This document shows positions 36,986-45,971 of a stretch of DNA of 64,000 bases, one piece after another. Within the stretch, counting starts at the first letter, position 1, and each line of letters starts with the position of its first letter. Where the stretch lies: the NCBI RefSeq assembly GCF_900187305.1, contig NZ_LT906434.1:806001-870000 (forward strand). Direction: 5' to 3'. The translations under genes were made by a program, and so were the position numbers. This stretch comes from Neisseria zoodegmatis. Lineage in GTDB: Bacteria; Pseudomonadota; Gammaproteobacteria; Burkholderiales; Neisseriaceae. The notes beneath the pieces are model-generated. The model made no database searches and had not been told where the DNA came from. It saw only the letters and a list, made by a program, of their open reading frames with translations.

Positions 36986-39814
36986 ATGCAAGAAACTAAA
37001 AATTTTTCAGGTAGCAATACGTCTTTCGAACCCCGCTACCGCCTAACCAAGCTCGGCGAGCAAATGGCACGGCTGCCCATCGACCCGAAGGTCGCCCGCA
37101 TTTTGCTGGCGGCGCAAAAGCACGACTGTATGGCGGAAATACTTGTTATCGTGTCTGCCCTGTCGATTCAAGACCCGCGCGAACGGCCGCTCGAAGCCCG
37201 CGAAGCCGCCCAAAAAGCGCACGAACGTTTTACCGACAAGCAGTCTGATTTCCTCGCCTACCTCAATATTTGGGACAGCTTCCAGCGCGAGCGCGACAAA
37301 GGTTTGTCCAACAAACAATTGGTGCAATGGTGCCGCCAATATTTCCTTTCCCACCTGCGGATGCGCGAGTGGCGTGAGCTGCACCACCAGCTCGCCGACA
37401 TTGCCGTGGAAATGGGTTTGACTACCAAAGAGCAGGCTTTCAGACGGCCTCCTGCACAAGAGCAGCTGAGGCCGTCTGAAAACACCGGCAACCAAGATTT
37501 ATCTGCCAAACTCAAACAAAAACAATTGGATAAAAAACAGCACCGCGCCCACATCCGCGCCGCCAAAGAAGCGGGCTACGAACAAATCCACCGCGCCCTG
37601 CTGACTGGCCTGATTGCCAACGTCGGCATGAAATCGCCCGATGGCCACGACTACACCGGTGCGCGCGGTTCACACTTTCATTTGTTCCCCGCTTCCGCCC
37701 TGTTCAAATCCAAACCCAAATGGGTGATGGCGGCCGAACTCACCGAAACCACCCGCCTTTATGCCCGCGATGTCGCTGCCATCCAGCCCGAATGGATCGA
37801 GCAGGAAGCTCCGCACCTTGTGCGCTACCATTATTTTGAACCTCATTGGGAGCAGAAACGCGGCGAAGTCGTCGCCAGCGAACGCGTTACCCTCTACGGG
37901 CTGACCGTGCTGCCGCGCCGCCCCGTTGCCTACGGCAAAGTCGCCCCCGAAGAAGCCCGCGAAATCTTTATCCGCAGCGCACTGGTGGCGCAGGAATGCA
38001 ATCTTCAGACGGCCTTTTTTATCCACAACAAAAAACTGATTAAAGAAATCAGTGAGTTGGAGCACAAATCGCGCAAGCAGGACGTGCTGGTGGACGAAGA
38101 AGCTTTGTTTGAGTTTTACAACCGGCGTTTACCGCAGTTTTACGAGCCGTCTGAAAAGGTAAGTCGGGCATCCCTGCCCGACAACACAGGCCTGTCTGAA
38201 AACGTAGGTCGGATTCTTGAATCCGACAAAACCAAAAACGTAAGTCCCCAGCCCGACAACACCGCCTCCGTTTCAGACGGCCTTTCAGGTAGCCCGCACT
38301 ACACAGGCCGTCTGAAAAAACCATTGCCCCTTGCCGACATCCGCACCTTCCAAAGCTGGCTCAAAACCGCCGAGCGCGACAACCCGCGCCTGCTGTTCCT
38401 CACCCGCGAAGACCTCATGCAGCACGCCGCCGCGCACATTACCGAAGCCCAGTTCCCCCACCATTGGCAAAACAGCGACGGCAAATTCAAACTCAGCTAC
38501 CGCTTCGAGCCGCACCACCCGCTCGACGGCGTAACCCTTACCCTGCCGCTCACCGTGCTCAACCGCCTCCACGCCCCCGCGCTCGAATGGCTCGTGCCCG
38601 GCATGTTGCGCGAAAAACTACAACTGCTTATCAAAGCCCTGCCCAAACAAATCCGCCGCATCTGCGTGCCCGTGCCCGACTTCATCACAAAATTTCTAGA
38701 AAGCAACCCCAACCGCCAAGAGCCGATAATCCCCCAGCTTGCCCGTTTTATCGCCAAAACCGCCGGCGATATGCGCCTGCTTGAGCAAATCGACCAAGAC
38801 GAATGGAGCGCGTTCAAACTGCCCGAGCACTGCTATTTCAACCTGCGCATCATCGACGACGGCGGCCAGGAGCTTGCCACCGGCCGCGATGTAGCCAAAC
38901 TCCAGCAAGAACTCGGCCAAGCCGCCGCCGTAACCTTCCGCGACAACACCCAAGAATTCGAGCGCGACAACCTCACCAACTGGGACATCGGCACCCTGCC
39001 TGAAAGCATCAAATTCGCCCGCGGCAAACAACAGCTCACCGGCTACCTCGGCCTGCAAACAGAAAAAAACGGCAGCATCGCCCTGCGCCTGTTCGACACC
39101 CCTGAGGCCGCCGAACAAGCCCACCGTCAAGGGGTGATCGCCCTCATGCAGCTCCAGCTCAAAGAGCACATGAAAGACCTAAGCAAAGGCATCCAAGGCT
39201 TCACCCAAGCCGCCATGCTGCTCAAACACATCAGCGCCGACACCCTGCGCGACGACCTCACCGCCGCCATCTGCGACCGCGCCTTTATCGGCGACGACGA
39301 GTTGCCCCGCAGTGAAAAAGCCTTCAAAGAACAAATCAAACGCGCCCGCAGCCGCCTGCCCGCCGTCAAAGAAGCCATGAGCCGCTACCTGCAAGACACC
39401 GCCGCCGCTTATGCCGAACTCAACGGCAAACTCGGCAAATACCCGCTCACCCACCTGCTGCGCGAACGCACTCAAACCTTGCTGTCCGCCGGATTCGCCA
39501 GCCGCACCCCCTGGAGCCAATGGCCGCGCCTACCCGTCTACCTCAAAGCCATGACCCTGCGCATGGAAAAATACAGCACCAACCCCGCCCGCGATACCGC
39601 ACGCGAAGCCGATATTCAGGAGTTGGAGCAGATGTGGCAAGAAAAAACCGATGGCTTGCTGAAACAAAACCAAGCAATTTCAGACGACCTGAAGATGTTC
39701 AAATGGCAAATTGAGGAATTACGCGTGTCGCTGTTTGCACAGGAGTTGAAAACACCGTATTCGGTGTCGGTGAAGCGGTTGTTGAAGGAGTGGGAGTTTT
39801 TGAATAAAAAGTAA
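36986..39814 (+). pseudogene. hrpA: HrpA C-terminal part (gene split), possibly still translated
   Basis: The 942-residue frame continues HrpA from PRYRLTKLGEQMARLPIDP. It has the HA2/ratchet region, the OB-fold (SHFHLFPASALFKSKPKWVMAAELTETTRLYARD) and the large DUF3418 domain (SFQSWLKTAERDNPRLLFL to the end). It lacks all ATPase motifs, which are in the 25070-26470 fragment. The first 15 residues (MQETKNFSGSNTSFE) are not conserved HrpA and give it a start codon without clear ribosome-binding site. Two linkers carry DUS and palindromes read in frame (near 37440-37490 and 38145-38320). Both fragments staying open suggests recent splitting or split function. Confidence 0.88.
38163..38227. repeat. 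palindromic dispersed repeats inside the hrpA coding linker
   Basis: GTCGGGCATCCCTGCCCGAC (38163-38182) and GTCGGATTCTTGAATCCGAC (38208-38227) are hairpin-forming 20-mers with a DUS-like sequence between them and more DUS around. They are read in frame as part of a Ser/Asp/Asn-rich linker. The second is, from memory, a common dispersed repeat of commensal Neisseria. Confidence 0.6.
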
Positions 39815-39819
39815 AAAAA

Positions 39820-39846
39820 TCCGTCTGAAAAATTTCAGACGGTAAA
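39820..39846. terminator. DUS hairpin between hrpA and module C
   Basis: CCGTCTGAAA / TTTCAGACGG with a two-base loop, six bases after the hrpA stop. The outer DUS bases are missing (ATCCGTC rather than GGCCGTC). It lies between convergent genes. Confidence 0.7.
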
Positions 39847-39850
39847 AGTA

Positions 39851-40888
39851 TTATATTGAAGCTACTTCAGTAATCTTACGGAAATCTTCAATAAATTTGC
39901 GCATCCACTCAGTAGAAATCAAATCAGACGCGTTTATTTTTTTAGTTGCTAAATCAAGAATTCTTTTTCTATCCAAAAGGAGTGTGCCTCCTAACTTATT
40001 AGAGTTAACAAAAGAGCCATTAGAGTCTCGATAAGATAGAGGGATTAGCATGTAATTTGTATAAGATGGCTGCATATGAAAATAATTGCTTAAATGTATT
40101 TGATGTGATTCTAAAGTCTTATTTGGCCAATTGGTTTCTTGTGCGCCACATTGTCCAAAAATAACTAAATTAGAAATTGCTTTATCATCGAAATTTCCAA
40201 TTCCAACTAAATCTAGCCCTGCATCCCCCGATGTAGATAATTGATCAATGCCGCTTGACAATAGATTGACTGGGGCCAACATATCTTGGCTCCCAAGCCT
40301 TTTCATAGCCTCTTGTAAATTAGTATCAAAAATATTTCGCCTATCATCAGAGTTTGCATCAAAAATATATACACTTGCCCATTCTGGAAGTAAACTTTGA
40401 AAAGCAATTTTACTTAACTCAGTGAAATACTTCGCCCACAATTGAACTACTGATTTGTCTTCCGCCGCTTGACTCTTAAAGTTTCTAAAACTTCTTAGTC
40501 TAGAGCAAGCTAAAAGAATTACATATAATTTCTCTTGTGCTGTTAAATTGACAAAATTAGTATTTTTTAAGCTAATGATTTCCCCATTAATTTGAAAAGG
40601 GTAAAATTCACCAAAACAACCTTGTCTATATTCTAATAGACTAAAAATATTTTCAACCCTTTCTTCTGCTTTATCTTTTTTTTCAGCAGATGTGATATTT
40701 GATTCTAGGTTTTCTTCCAAATCAATATTATTTTCTTCTGGACTAATTACACCTTCTCGAATAAGGCCCTCCATATCACTTTCACTTAAACTATTTTTTT
40801 CTTTATGATTAACCAAAATATACAGTTCAATTAAATCAGAAAAAAGATGTGGTGTATTGGGATGAAGCTCTCCTATTTCAAAAGTCAT
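39851..40888 (-). CDS. putative nuclease of the methyltransferase module (FGQCGA motif)
   Basis: The 345-residue protein is not clearly recognised. Residues about 222-260 read GDAGLDLVGIGNFDDKAISN, then LVIFGQCGAQETNWPNK. An Asp followed ~20 residues later by a hydrophobic strand and Q-C is like the D...(E/Q)xK signature of PD-(D/E)XK restriction nucleases, with Gln and Cys at unusual places. The start overlaps the ParB-like gene by 11 bases, and a GAGGAAG ribosome-binding site is present. It is last in a three-gene AT-rich operon behind a C5 methyltransferase, which fits a restriction role. That role is inference. Confidence 0.78.
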   Translation of the reverse strand: MTFEIGELHPNTPHLFSDLIELYILVNHKEKNSLSESDMEGLIREGVISPEENNIDLEENLESNITSAEKKDKAEERVENIFSLLEYRQGCFGEFYPFQINGEIISLKNTNFVNLTAQEKLYVILLACSRLRSFRNFKSQAAEDKSVVQLWAKYFTELSKIAFQSLLPEWASVYIFDANSDDRRNIFDTNLQEAMKRLGSQDMLAPVNLLSSGIDQLSTSGDAGLDLVGIGNFDDKAISNLVIFGQCGAQETNWPNKTLESHQIHLSNYFHMQPSYTNYMLIPLSYRDSNGSFVNSNKLGGTLLLDRKRILDLATKKINASDLISTEWMRKFIEDFRKITEVASI

Positions 40889-41996
40889 CTTCCTCTCCAG
40901 GTTTTTTATCTTTTAAAATTCCACCAATAGTTTTAATATGTTTGCTTATTTGTCGTGCTAAATCGTACATGGCGTCTGAATATTCAATTGTAGAAGTTAA
41001 GCTTAAAGCTTTAATTAATAAATTCTCAGCTTCCGTTAATAATTGTGCGAAATCTTCTGCAACTGCAGAAGTTAATCTGTAGGCAATCTCTAATTCGGAT
41101 CCATGTCGAAATGCTTCTAATGCAGGTTTATTACCGATAATTGCAGATAATTTCCTTAAGTTGCGCGAATCTCCAACTCGAGTTGCGCCTTCTTTTTTTT
41201 CAAATAGCCATTCTGTTAACTCTTTAATAGAATCAATGTTAAGTAGATTTGGATTATCTATTGGATTAAGAATATCTTCCCCATCCTGAGTACGCAAACC
41301 TACAAACTCTGCAATTTTACTATCAGCTAATGCTGTAGACAGGATAGAAAACTTAAGGCTTAGTTCATTTAATCCTTCTATGCCGTAGAAATTTTCACTT
41401 TCTATTAAATTATAAACAGCAAGTGCATCTAAATTTCTTTTAATATAGTCACTTCTACTACCAATTGATTGTGCAACTTCTTTATACTTTTCAAGAAAAG
41501 AATCTGCCTCTGCTGCTTGATACAATTGCAAAATATATCTTGCTTTAGCTAAAGGCTCCCATTGTTTTACGCCTGTAATATGACGATAGCCCAAATATGG
41601 CAATACAGCAGACCTTGATTCTTTTACAACAACAGGAAGCTCTTGAATATTTCCTGTTTTTTCAGATAGTTCTCTTATTCGAGAAGTTGATTTATTTAGA
41701 ACAGAGTGATCATTTAGAATCTTAACAGCAGTTAATCTTCGATTACCCTCAACTACTAAATAGCTCTGTGGATCATCAGGATTTGGAATCGCAACAACGG
41801 GCTCCCCAGGAAAATATCCGTTCTCAGATATTGCACTCATTAGTTCAATAATTGAGGTTGTATCAGCCAAATACTGTAGCATTTCTGGCTCAGATCGCCC
41901 CAAGCTTGAAGGAAGTCTAGGGTTTTCTGGATCAAGCCTTAAATGCTCAATAGGAATAAATGTAATTTCTTGGTTAGCTACTTCATTATCATTCAT
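40878..41996 (-). CDS. ParB/Srx-fold protein
   Basis: The 372-residue protein has an N-terminal ParB-like nuclease domain: PIEHLRLDPENPRLP, then VVEGNRRLTAVKIL (ExxRR at residues 83-87). The middle is helical with an HTH-like segment (SIGSRSDYIKRNLDALAVYNLI). ParB/Srx-fold proteins hydrolyse CTP or act as nucleases; several occur in restriction and phage-defence operons. It stands between the methyltransferase and putative nuclease genes and overlaps the latter, so it is likely a subunit of the same system. No plasmid-partition gene is present. Confidence 0.88.
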   Translation of the reverse strand: MNDNEVANQEITFIPIEHLRLDPENPRLPSSLGRSEPEMLQYLADTTSIIELMSAISENGYFPGEPVVAIPNPDDPQSYLVVEGNRRLTAVKILNDHSVLNKSTSRIRELSEKTGNIQELPVVVKESRSAVLPYLGYRHITGVKQWEPLAKARYILQLYQAAEADSFLEKYKEVAQSIGSRSDYIKRNLDALAVYNLIESENFYGIEGLNELSLKFSILSTALADSKIAEFVGLRTQDGEDILNPIDNPNLLNIDSIKELTEWLFEKKEGATRVGDSRNLRKLSAIIGNKPALEAFRHGSELEIAYRLTSAVAEDFAQLLTEAENLLIKALSLTSTIEYSDAMYDLARQISKHIKTIGGILKDKKPGEEDDF

Positions 41997-42024
41997 ACTT
42001 TATGCCTTATTGTATTAGGTCAGT

Positions 42025-42966
42025 TTAAAGAAATTTTATTAACTCGTTAGCAACGGCCTGAAAAAGAGCTGGAGGTACTGCATTCCCAATAACCTTGTAT
42101 TTATTCATTAGGCTAGCGTTAGAGGTATCTGGAAAAATTAAATCTCTTTTAAACCCTTGTAAAATTGCGCACTCTTGGTAGCTAAAACGACGAGCAGGTC
42201 TATCTTCAACAAATATCCATTGATCTTTACCTATTTTTTTCATCTTTGGGCTGATTGGATGTAATAAAGTATGCCGAGCATTGCTTACTATTGTTTTAGA
42301 AGGCTGTTCCCAATCTTGTCGGCGATTTCGAGACATGTAATACCAATGGAATGGCAGATTATAAAATTCTCCTGTTGGCCAGTCTGGCATCCCATGCAAA
42401 GCTTCTCGAATGGTTACATATGGAAGATTACCATTTGGCCCATGAGTAGGAATTGGAAATTTATATTCAACAGCCAGATCTTTTCTTGTTCCAACAATAA
42501 AAATTCTTTTTCTGAATTGAGGAACACCATAATCAGCAGCATTTAATACTTTATGATGTACATCATAACTAAGTTCTGAAAATGTATTAATTTGATCTTT
42601 AAGTAAATATTCATAATTAGATCGCAGCATTCCATTAACATTTTCTACGATAAAAGCTTTTGGTTTGATTGATTTAAGTGCTCTGGCAAATTCTTTGTAT
42701 AAGAAATTTAATTTATTATCTGCTTGGCGTAACCCTCCTTGGCTAAAACCTTGGCAGGGATAGCAACCAAGCAATAAGTCTGCTGATGGAAAACTTTCTA
42801 ATTTTTGTATATCTTTTAAAATATAGTCAGTATCAGGCAAATTAGCTAGATATACATCTCGAGCATAAGGAATAATGTCATTTGCCATTAGGATATTAAT
42901 GCCTAATTGATGGATACCTGTATCGGAGCCGCCACACCCACTGAATAAAGAAACTGCTGTTGTCAT
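42025..42966 (-). CDS. DNA (cytosine-5) methyltransferase
   Basis: The 313-residue enzyme transfers methyl groups to cytosine C5 in a specific DNA site. Motif I SLFSGCGGSDTG, motif IV GCYPCQGFSQGG (Cys 71), motif VI ENVNG (108-112), motif VIII FRKRIFIVG and motif X YKVIGNAVPP are complete. The target-recognition region between VIII and IX is short. The start is ATG at 42966; four upstream residues would need a TTG start. It leads a minus-strand operon with the ParB-like and putative nuclease genes. AT-rich with no exact DUS, unlike flanking DNA, so probably acquired. Confidence 0.95.
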   Translation of the reverse strand: MTTAVSLFSGCGGSDTGIHQLGINILMANDIIPYARDVYLANLPDTDYILKDIQKLESFPSADLLLGCYPCQGFSQGGLRQADNKLNFLYKEFARALKSIKPKAFIVENVNGMLRSNYEYLLKDQINTFSELSYDVHHKVLNAADYGVPQFRKRIFIVGTRKDLAVEYKFPIPTHGPNGNLPYVTIREALHGMPDWPTGEFYNLPFHWYYMSRNRRQDWEQPSKTIVSNARHTLLHPISPKMKKIGKDQWIFVEDRPARRFSYQECAILQGFKRDLIFPDTSNASLMNKYKVIGNAVPPALFQAVANELIKFL

Positions 42967-43155
42967 CGTTTTTTCCAAAATTTACTAAATAGGATTATAG
43001 CAAAGCTCAGATGGCCTTGTCTTACTCGCAATCTAAGCAGATAGCGCTGCTGAGATATAATTTTTCCTTTGTTTGATATTGCTTACGGTTATTTCAGCCT
43101 TTCAGACGGCCTTGCTAGAATGGCTTTTTTAATCGAAATAACCGGAGAGGAAATC

Positions 43156-43698
43156 ATGGCCCGTTTAACTGTGCATAGTGTGGCATCCGCACCTGAGGCG
43201 GCAAAAGGTCGTGTGGAAACGGCTCTGAAAAACAACGGCTTTTTGCCGAATCTGATTGGCGTGTTGGCCAATGCGCCGGCGGCCTTGGCAATGTATCAGG
43301 AAGTGGGTGCGTTAAATGCCACCACCAGCCTGACCGCAGGCGAGCGCGAGGTGGTGCAGATTACGGCGGCGGTGTTGAATGAGTGCGGTTTCTGCAAAGC
43401 GGGGCATACTGCTTTGAGTATGAAAAAGAAATTGCTCGACCCGCAAGCGATTGAGGCTTTACGCAACACGCAGGCCTTGGCAGACCCTAAACTCAACCGC
43501 TTGGCTTTGTTTACCCAAGCGGTGATGGCGAATAAAGGCAATGTGGGCGATGCCGAGTTGCAGGCGTTTTTTGATGCGGGGTATAACGAGCAACAGGCTT
43601 TGGAAGTAGTGCTGGGCGTGGCGTTGGCCACTTTGTGCAATTACGCCAATAATCTGGCTCGCACGGAAATCAACGAGCAATTGCAGCCTTTTGCTTGA
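43156..43698 (+). CDS. carboxymuconolactone decarboxylase family protein
   Basis: The 180-residue protein has the CMD/AhpD-like active-site motif ECGFCKAGH (Cys 77, Cys 80, His 84), preceded by TAGEREVVQITAAVLN. The dithiol points to a peroxidase- or thiol-linked redox role in the cytoplasm. The start MARLTVHSV at 43156 has GAGAGG upstream; a longer frame reads through a DUS and is rejected. It is longer than the CMD protein at 13056-13391 and is a different subfamily (macrophage infectivity/peroxidase-like annotations occur for such proteins). Confidence 0.9.
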   Translation: MARLTVHSVASAPEAAKGRVETALKNNGFLPNLIGVLANAPAALAMYQEVGALNATTSLTAGEREVVQITAAVLNECGFCKAGHTALSMKKKLLDPQAIEALRNTQALADPKLNRLALFTQAVMANKGNVGDAELQAFFDAGYNEQQALEVVLGVALATLCNYANNLARTEINEQLQPFA

Positions 43699-43721
43699 TA
43701 GGGTTGTTTGGTATGTTGGGA

Positions 43722-43755
43722 GATGCCGTCTGAAACGTTGTTTTCAGACGGCCTG
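43722..43755 (+). terminator. DUS inverted repeat terminator
   Basis: GATGCCGTCTGAAA and TTTTCAGACGGCC pair across a short loop, 24 bases after the CMD-family gene. The T run after it is weak. Confidence 0.65.
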
Positions 43756-44120
43756 CAATCTTTTACTCCAATATCTCCTTTATTCTCCCCAGAAGCCAAA
43801 TCATAGGTTTTTAGTTTTTCTTTCAGGCGAAAATAGGCTGCGGGATTTACGGGGCAGCGTACTGAAGCTTAGTTTTCCTGCATAATAGATTTTCTGACGG
43901 CTCGTGTAATGTTTGGCCGGTGGTCAATCGATCGCGTGTTTTGACGGCGAGCGGTCAATGTGTTTGGTAATCATGGTTTGTGTGGTTTGCTGAAAGAAGG
44001 TGGTCATGAAAAATTCCTATAAATGTTTTGGCAGGGGATAGGGGGAGTTTTGCCAAGGTTTCAGGCTTTGTTTATGATGCAAAGCCGAAAGCACTTTTCC
44101 CGATAAGGTACTATTCATCC
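43756..44120. other. intergenic region, no supported gene
   Basis: About 365 bases between the CMD gene terminator and the SWIM protein. It is not DUS-bearing and shows no open frame with a ribosome-binding site. An in-frame extension of the SWIM gene begins at 44028 but is not needed. Confidence 0.45.
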
Positions 44121-45755
44121 ATGTACGCTAAATTCAAAAATCCTGAATTGTTTTCCCCAAGTATTGCCGAGCGCGGTTGGCATTATTTTCAAAACCGCCG
44201 TGTCGGGGCGGTTTATGATAACGGTCGGCAGCGTTATCAAGCGGAGATTTCCGGTTCCGAGCCTTATCAGGCATGGCTTCAGCTGGATGGTAAAGGCCGA
44301 ATTGTGGAAGGTGGTTGCGATTGCCCCTGTAACTACCCCTGCAAACATATGGCGGCTTTATGGTATGCCTTGGAAAAGGGGCGGAAGCATAATGTTGCGA
44401 ACCCGCCGGATTTGACCGCGCTTTTAGAGAAGCAGGACGCACCGTTTTTGCGCAATTTGCTGTCGGTATTGGCGCAAGATCAGGAAATCCGCAACCGTTT
44501 GATGTTGATGCTTGAACCGGATAAAACTGAATCCGAGCAGATATACGCTTTCCAAGTGCAGCAGATTTTTGCTGCGTATGGCGGCGATTATTATTACAGC
44601 GCGGCTATTAATTTGGCTGGTGAATTGCAAGATTGGCTCTCTGACGTTTCTAATCGCGGCGGTTCGGTTTTGGCGGGCATTTTGCCGTTGCTGATGGGGC
44701 GGTTGATTGATGCTATCGAATATTCAGATGATTCCGAGGGCGAATTAAGCGATACCATGTGTTATGCCATCGATTTGTTGGGACAGGTTTTGGAGCGGCA
44801 GGATGCTTCTGAATCGAAATTGGCGCAATTGGTTGAATTTGTAGATGTTTGTTTGAATGACAGCCGCTATTCCGATTTTGGTGATTATATTACCGATCTT
44901 TACCTTATCCGTGCGCGCGAGTGGGAAAGGCAACAGTCATTTGCCGCCTGGCAGGCATGGTTGGAGACAAAGATTGCAGCATACCGGCCGGACGATTGGT
45001 TGTATGAATTTTTTTCAGATGCCAAGCGGCAGATGTTGCTGAAAGCCAAGGAAGACGAAGCAGCCCAAAAGTATTTTGAAAAGAATCTCGAATTGGTTTC
45101 ATTTCGTCAAATAGCGGTTGCTCAGGCTTTTGAAACCGAAAACTGGTCTAAGGCCGAACAATTGTTGCAAGAAGGCATTCGGATTGCTTTTGCCAAAAAT
45201 AACCACGGTACGGTAGCGGCTTGGGAAAAACAGCTTCTGGAAGTTTACCGCCGCACAGGGCAATCTATCCGTATGCTGGCTGAGAAGCTGGCTTTGGATA
45301 AATCTTTTTCACCGGAATACTACCGAATATGGAAAGAAACCTTTTCTGCTGAAGAATGGCCGTCTGAAAGAGATAAATTGGTGCAACGGTTGCAAGACAA
45401 AGATTGGATTTTGGCTCCGGTGTTGTTGGAAGAGCGGCTGTTCGACCCGCTGCTGAATTTATTGCGGCGCAAAAAGGAATATGCAACTTTAGAAAATTAC
45501 AGCCCTAAGTTTCCCAAAACATATGACGCGGCTTTGCTTGAATGCCACCTGTCTTTACTGGCTGCTTCTATTCAGATGCCGGGAGCGAATCGCAAACACT
45601 ATTCTATTTTGGTCAAACGCTTGAACATCCTGAAAAAACAATATCCTCATTGCCGTGCGCAGTTCGCAAACTTTGTAGATGCGTTAAAGGCTCAGTACAG
45701 TATCAAACCGCACCGGCCGGCTTTGCTGGAAGAATTGGCAAAATTCAAACTCTAG
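44121..45755 (+). CDS. SWIM zinc-finger protein
   Basis: The 544-residue protein has an N-terminal SWIM zinc finger CDCPCNYPCKH (Cys 66, Cys 68, Cys 74, His 76; CxCx5CxH). It follows FSPSIAERGWHYFQNRRVGAVYDNGRQRYQAEISG, which is typical of bacterial SWIM proteins, some encoded next to SNF2 helicases. The remaining 450 residues are mostly helical and repeat-like. It probably binds DNA or protein; the role is unknown. Start MYAKFKNPELF at 44121 is preferred because the conserved region begins there; an upstream start at 44028 is possible. No helicase partner is adjacent. Confidence 0.88.
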   Translation: MYAKFKNPELFSPSIAERGWHYFQNRRVGAVYDNGRQRYQAEISGSEPYQAWLQLDGKGRIVEGGCDCPCNYPCKHMAALWYALEKGRKHNVANPPDLTALLEKQDAPFLRNLLSVLAQDQEIRNRLMLMLEPDKTESEQIYAFQVQQIFAAYGGDYYYSAAINLAGELQDWLSDVSNRGGSVLAGILPLLMGRLIDAIEYSDDSEGELSDTMCYAIDLLGQVLERQDASESKLAQLVEFVDVCLNDSRYSDFGDYITDLYLIRAREWERQQSFAAWQAWLETKIAAYRPDDWLYEFFSDAKRQMLLKAKEDEAAQKYFEKNLELVSFRQIAVAQAFETENWSKAEQLLQEGIRIAFAKNNHGTVAAWEKQLLEVYRRTGQSIRMLAEKLALDKSFSPEYYRIWKETFSAEEWPSERDKLVQRLQDKDWILAPVLLEERLFDPLLNLLRRKKEYATLENYSPKFPKTYDAALLECHLSLLAASIQMPGANRKHYSILVKRLNILKKQYPHCRAQFANFVDALKAQYSIKPHRPALLEELAKFKL

Positions 45756-45921
45756 GGTTTTCATACCCTACATCCCTTTATTTATTACTACATGGCAAGC
45801 CACTTAAAAGAATGCGTTTGTTATGTTTGCGGCTTTTCCGGGGATTCCAACAACCGGCTATGCCGGAAGATGCTCGGGTTGGAACCGAGTATGCTGGGAT
45901 AAGCGGGTTAAATAAGTCTGT

Positions 45922-45953
45922 AAAAAAACAGCCCATCGTTCGGGCTGTTTTTT
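45922..45953 (-). terminator. terminator of the dapA-bamC operon
   Basis: AAAAAACAGCCC and GGGCTGTTTTTT with a seven-base loop, 19 bases after the bamC stop on the minus strand. It can work in both directions and also follows the SWIM gene. Confidence 0.88.
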
Positions 45954-45971
45954 ACGGGATAGGAATGACGT

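Noticed and set aside
40878..41996. ParB-like gene as evidence of a plasmid or partition locus
   Set aside because: No ParA, no parS-like repeats, and it is embedded in a methyltransferase operon.
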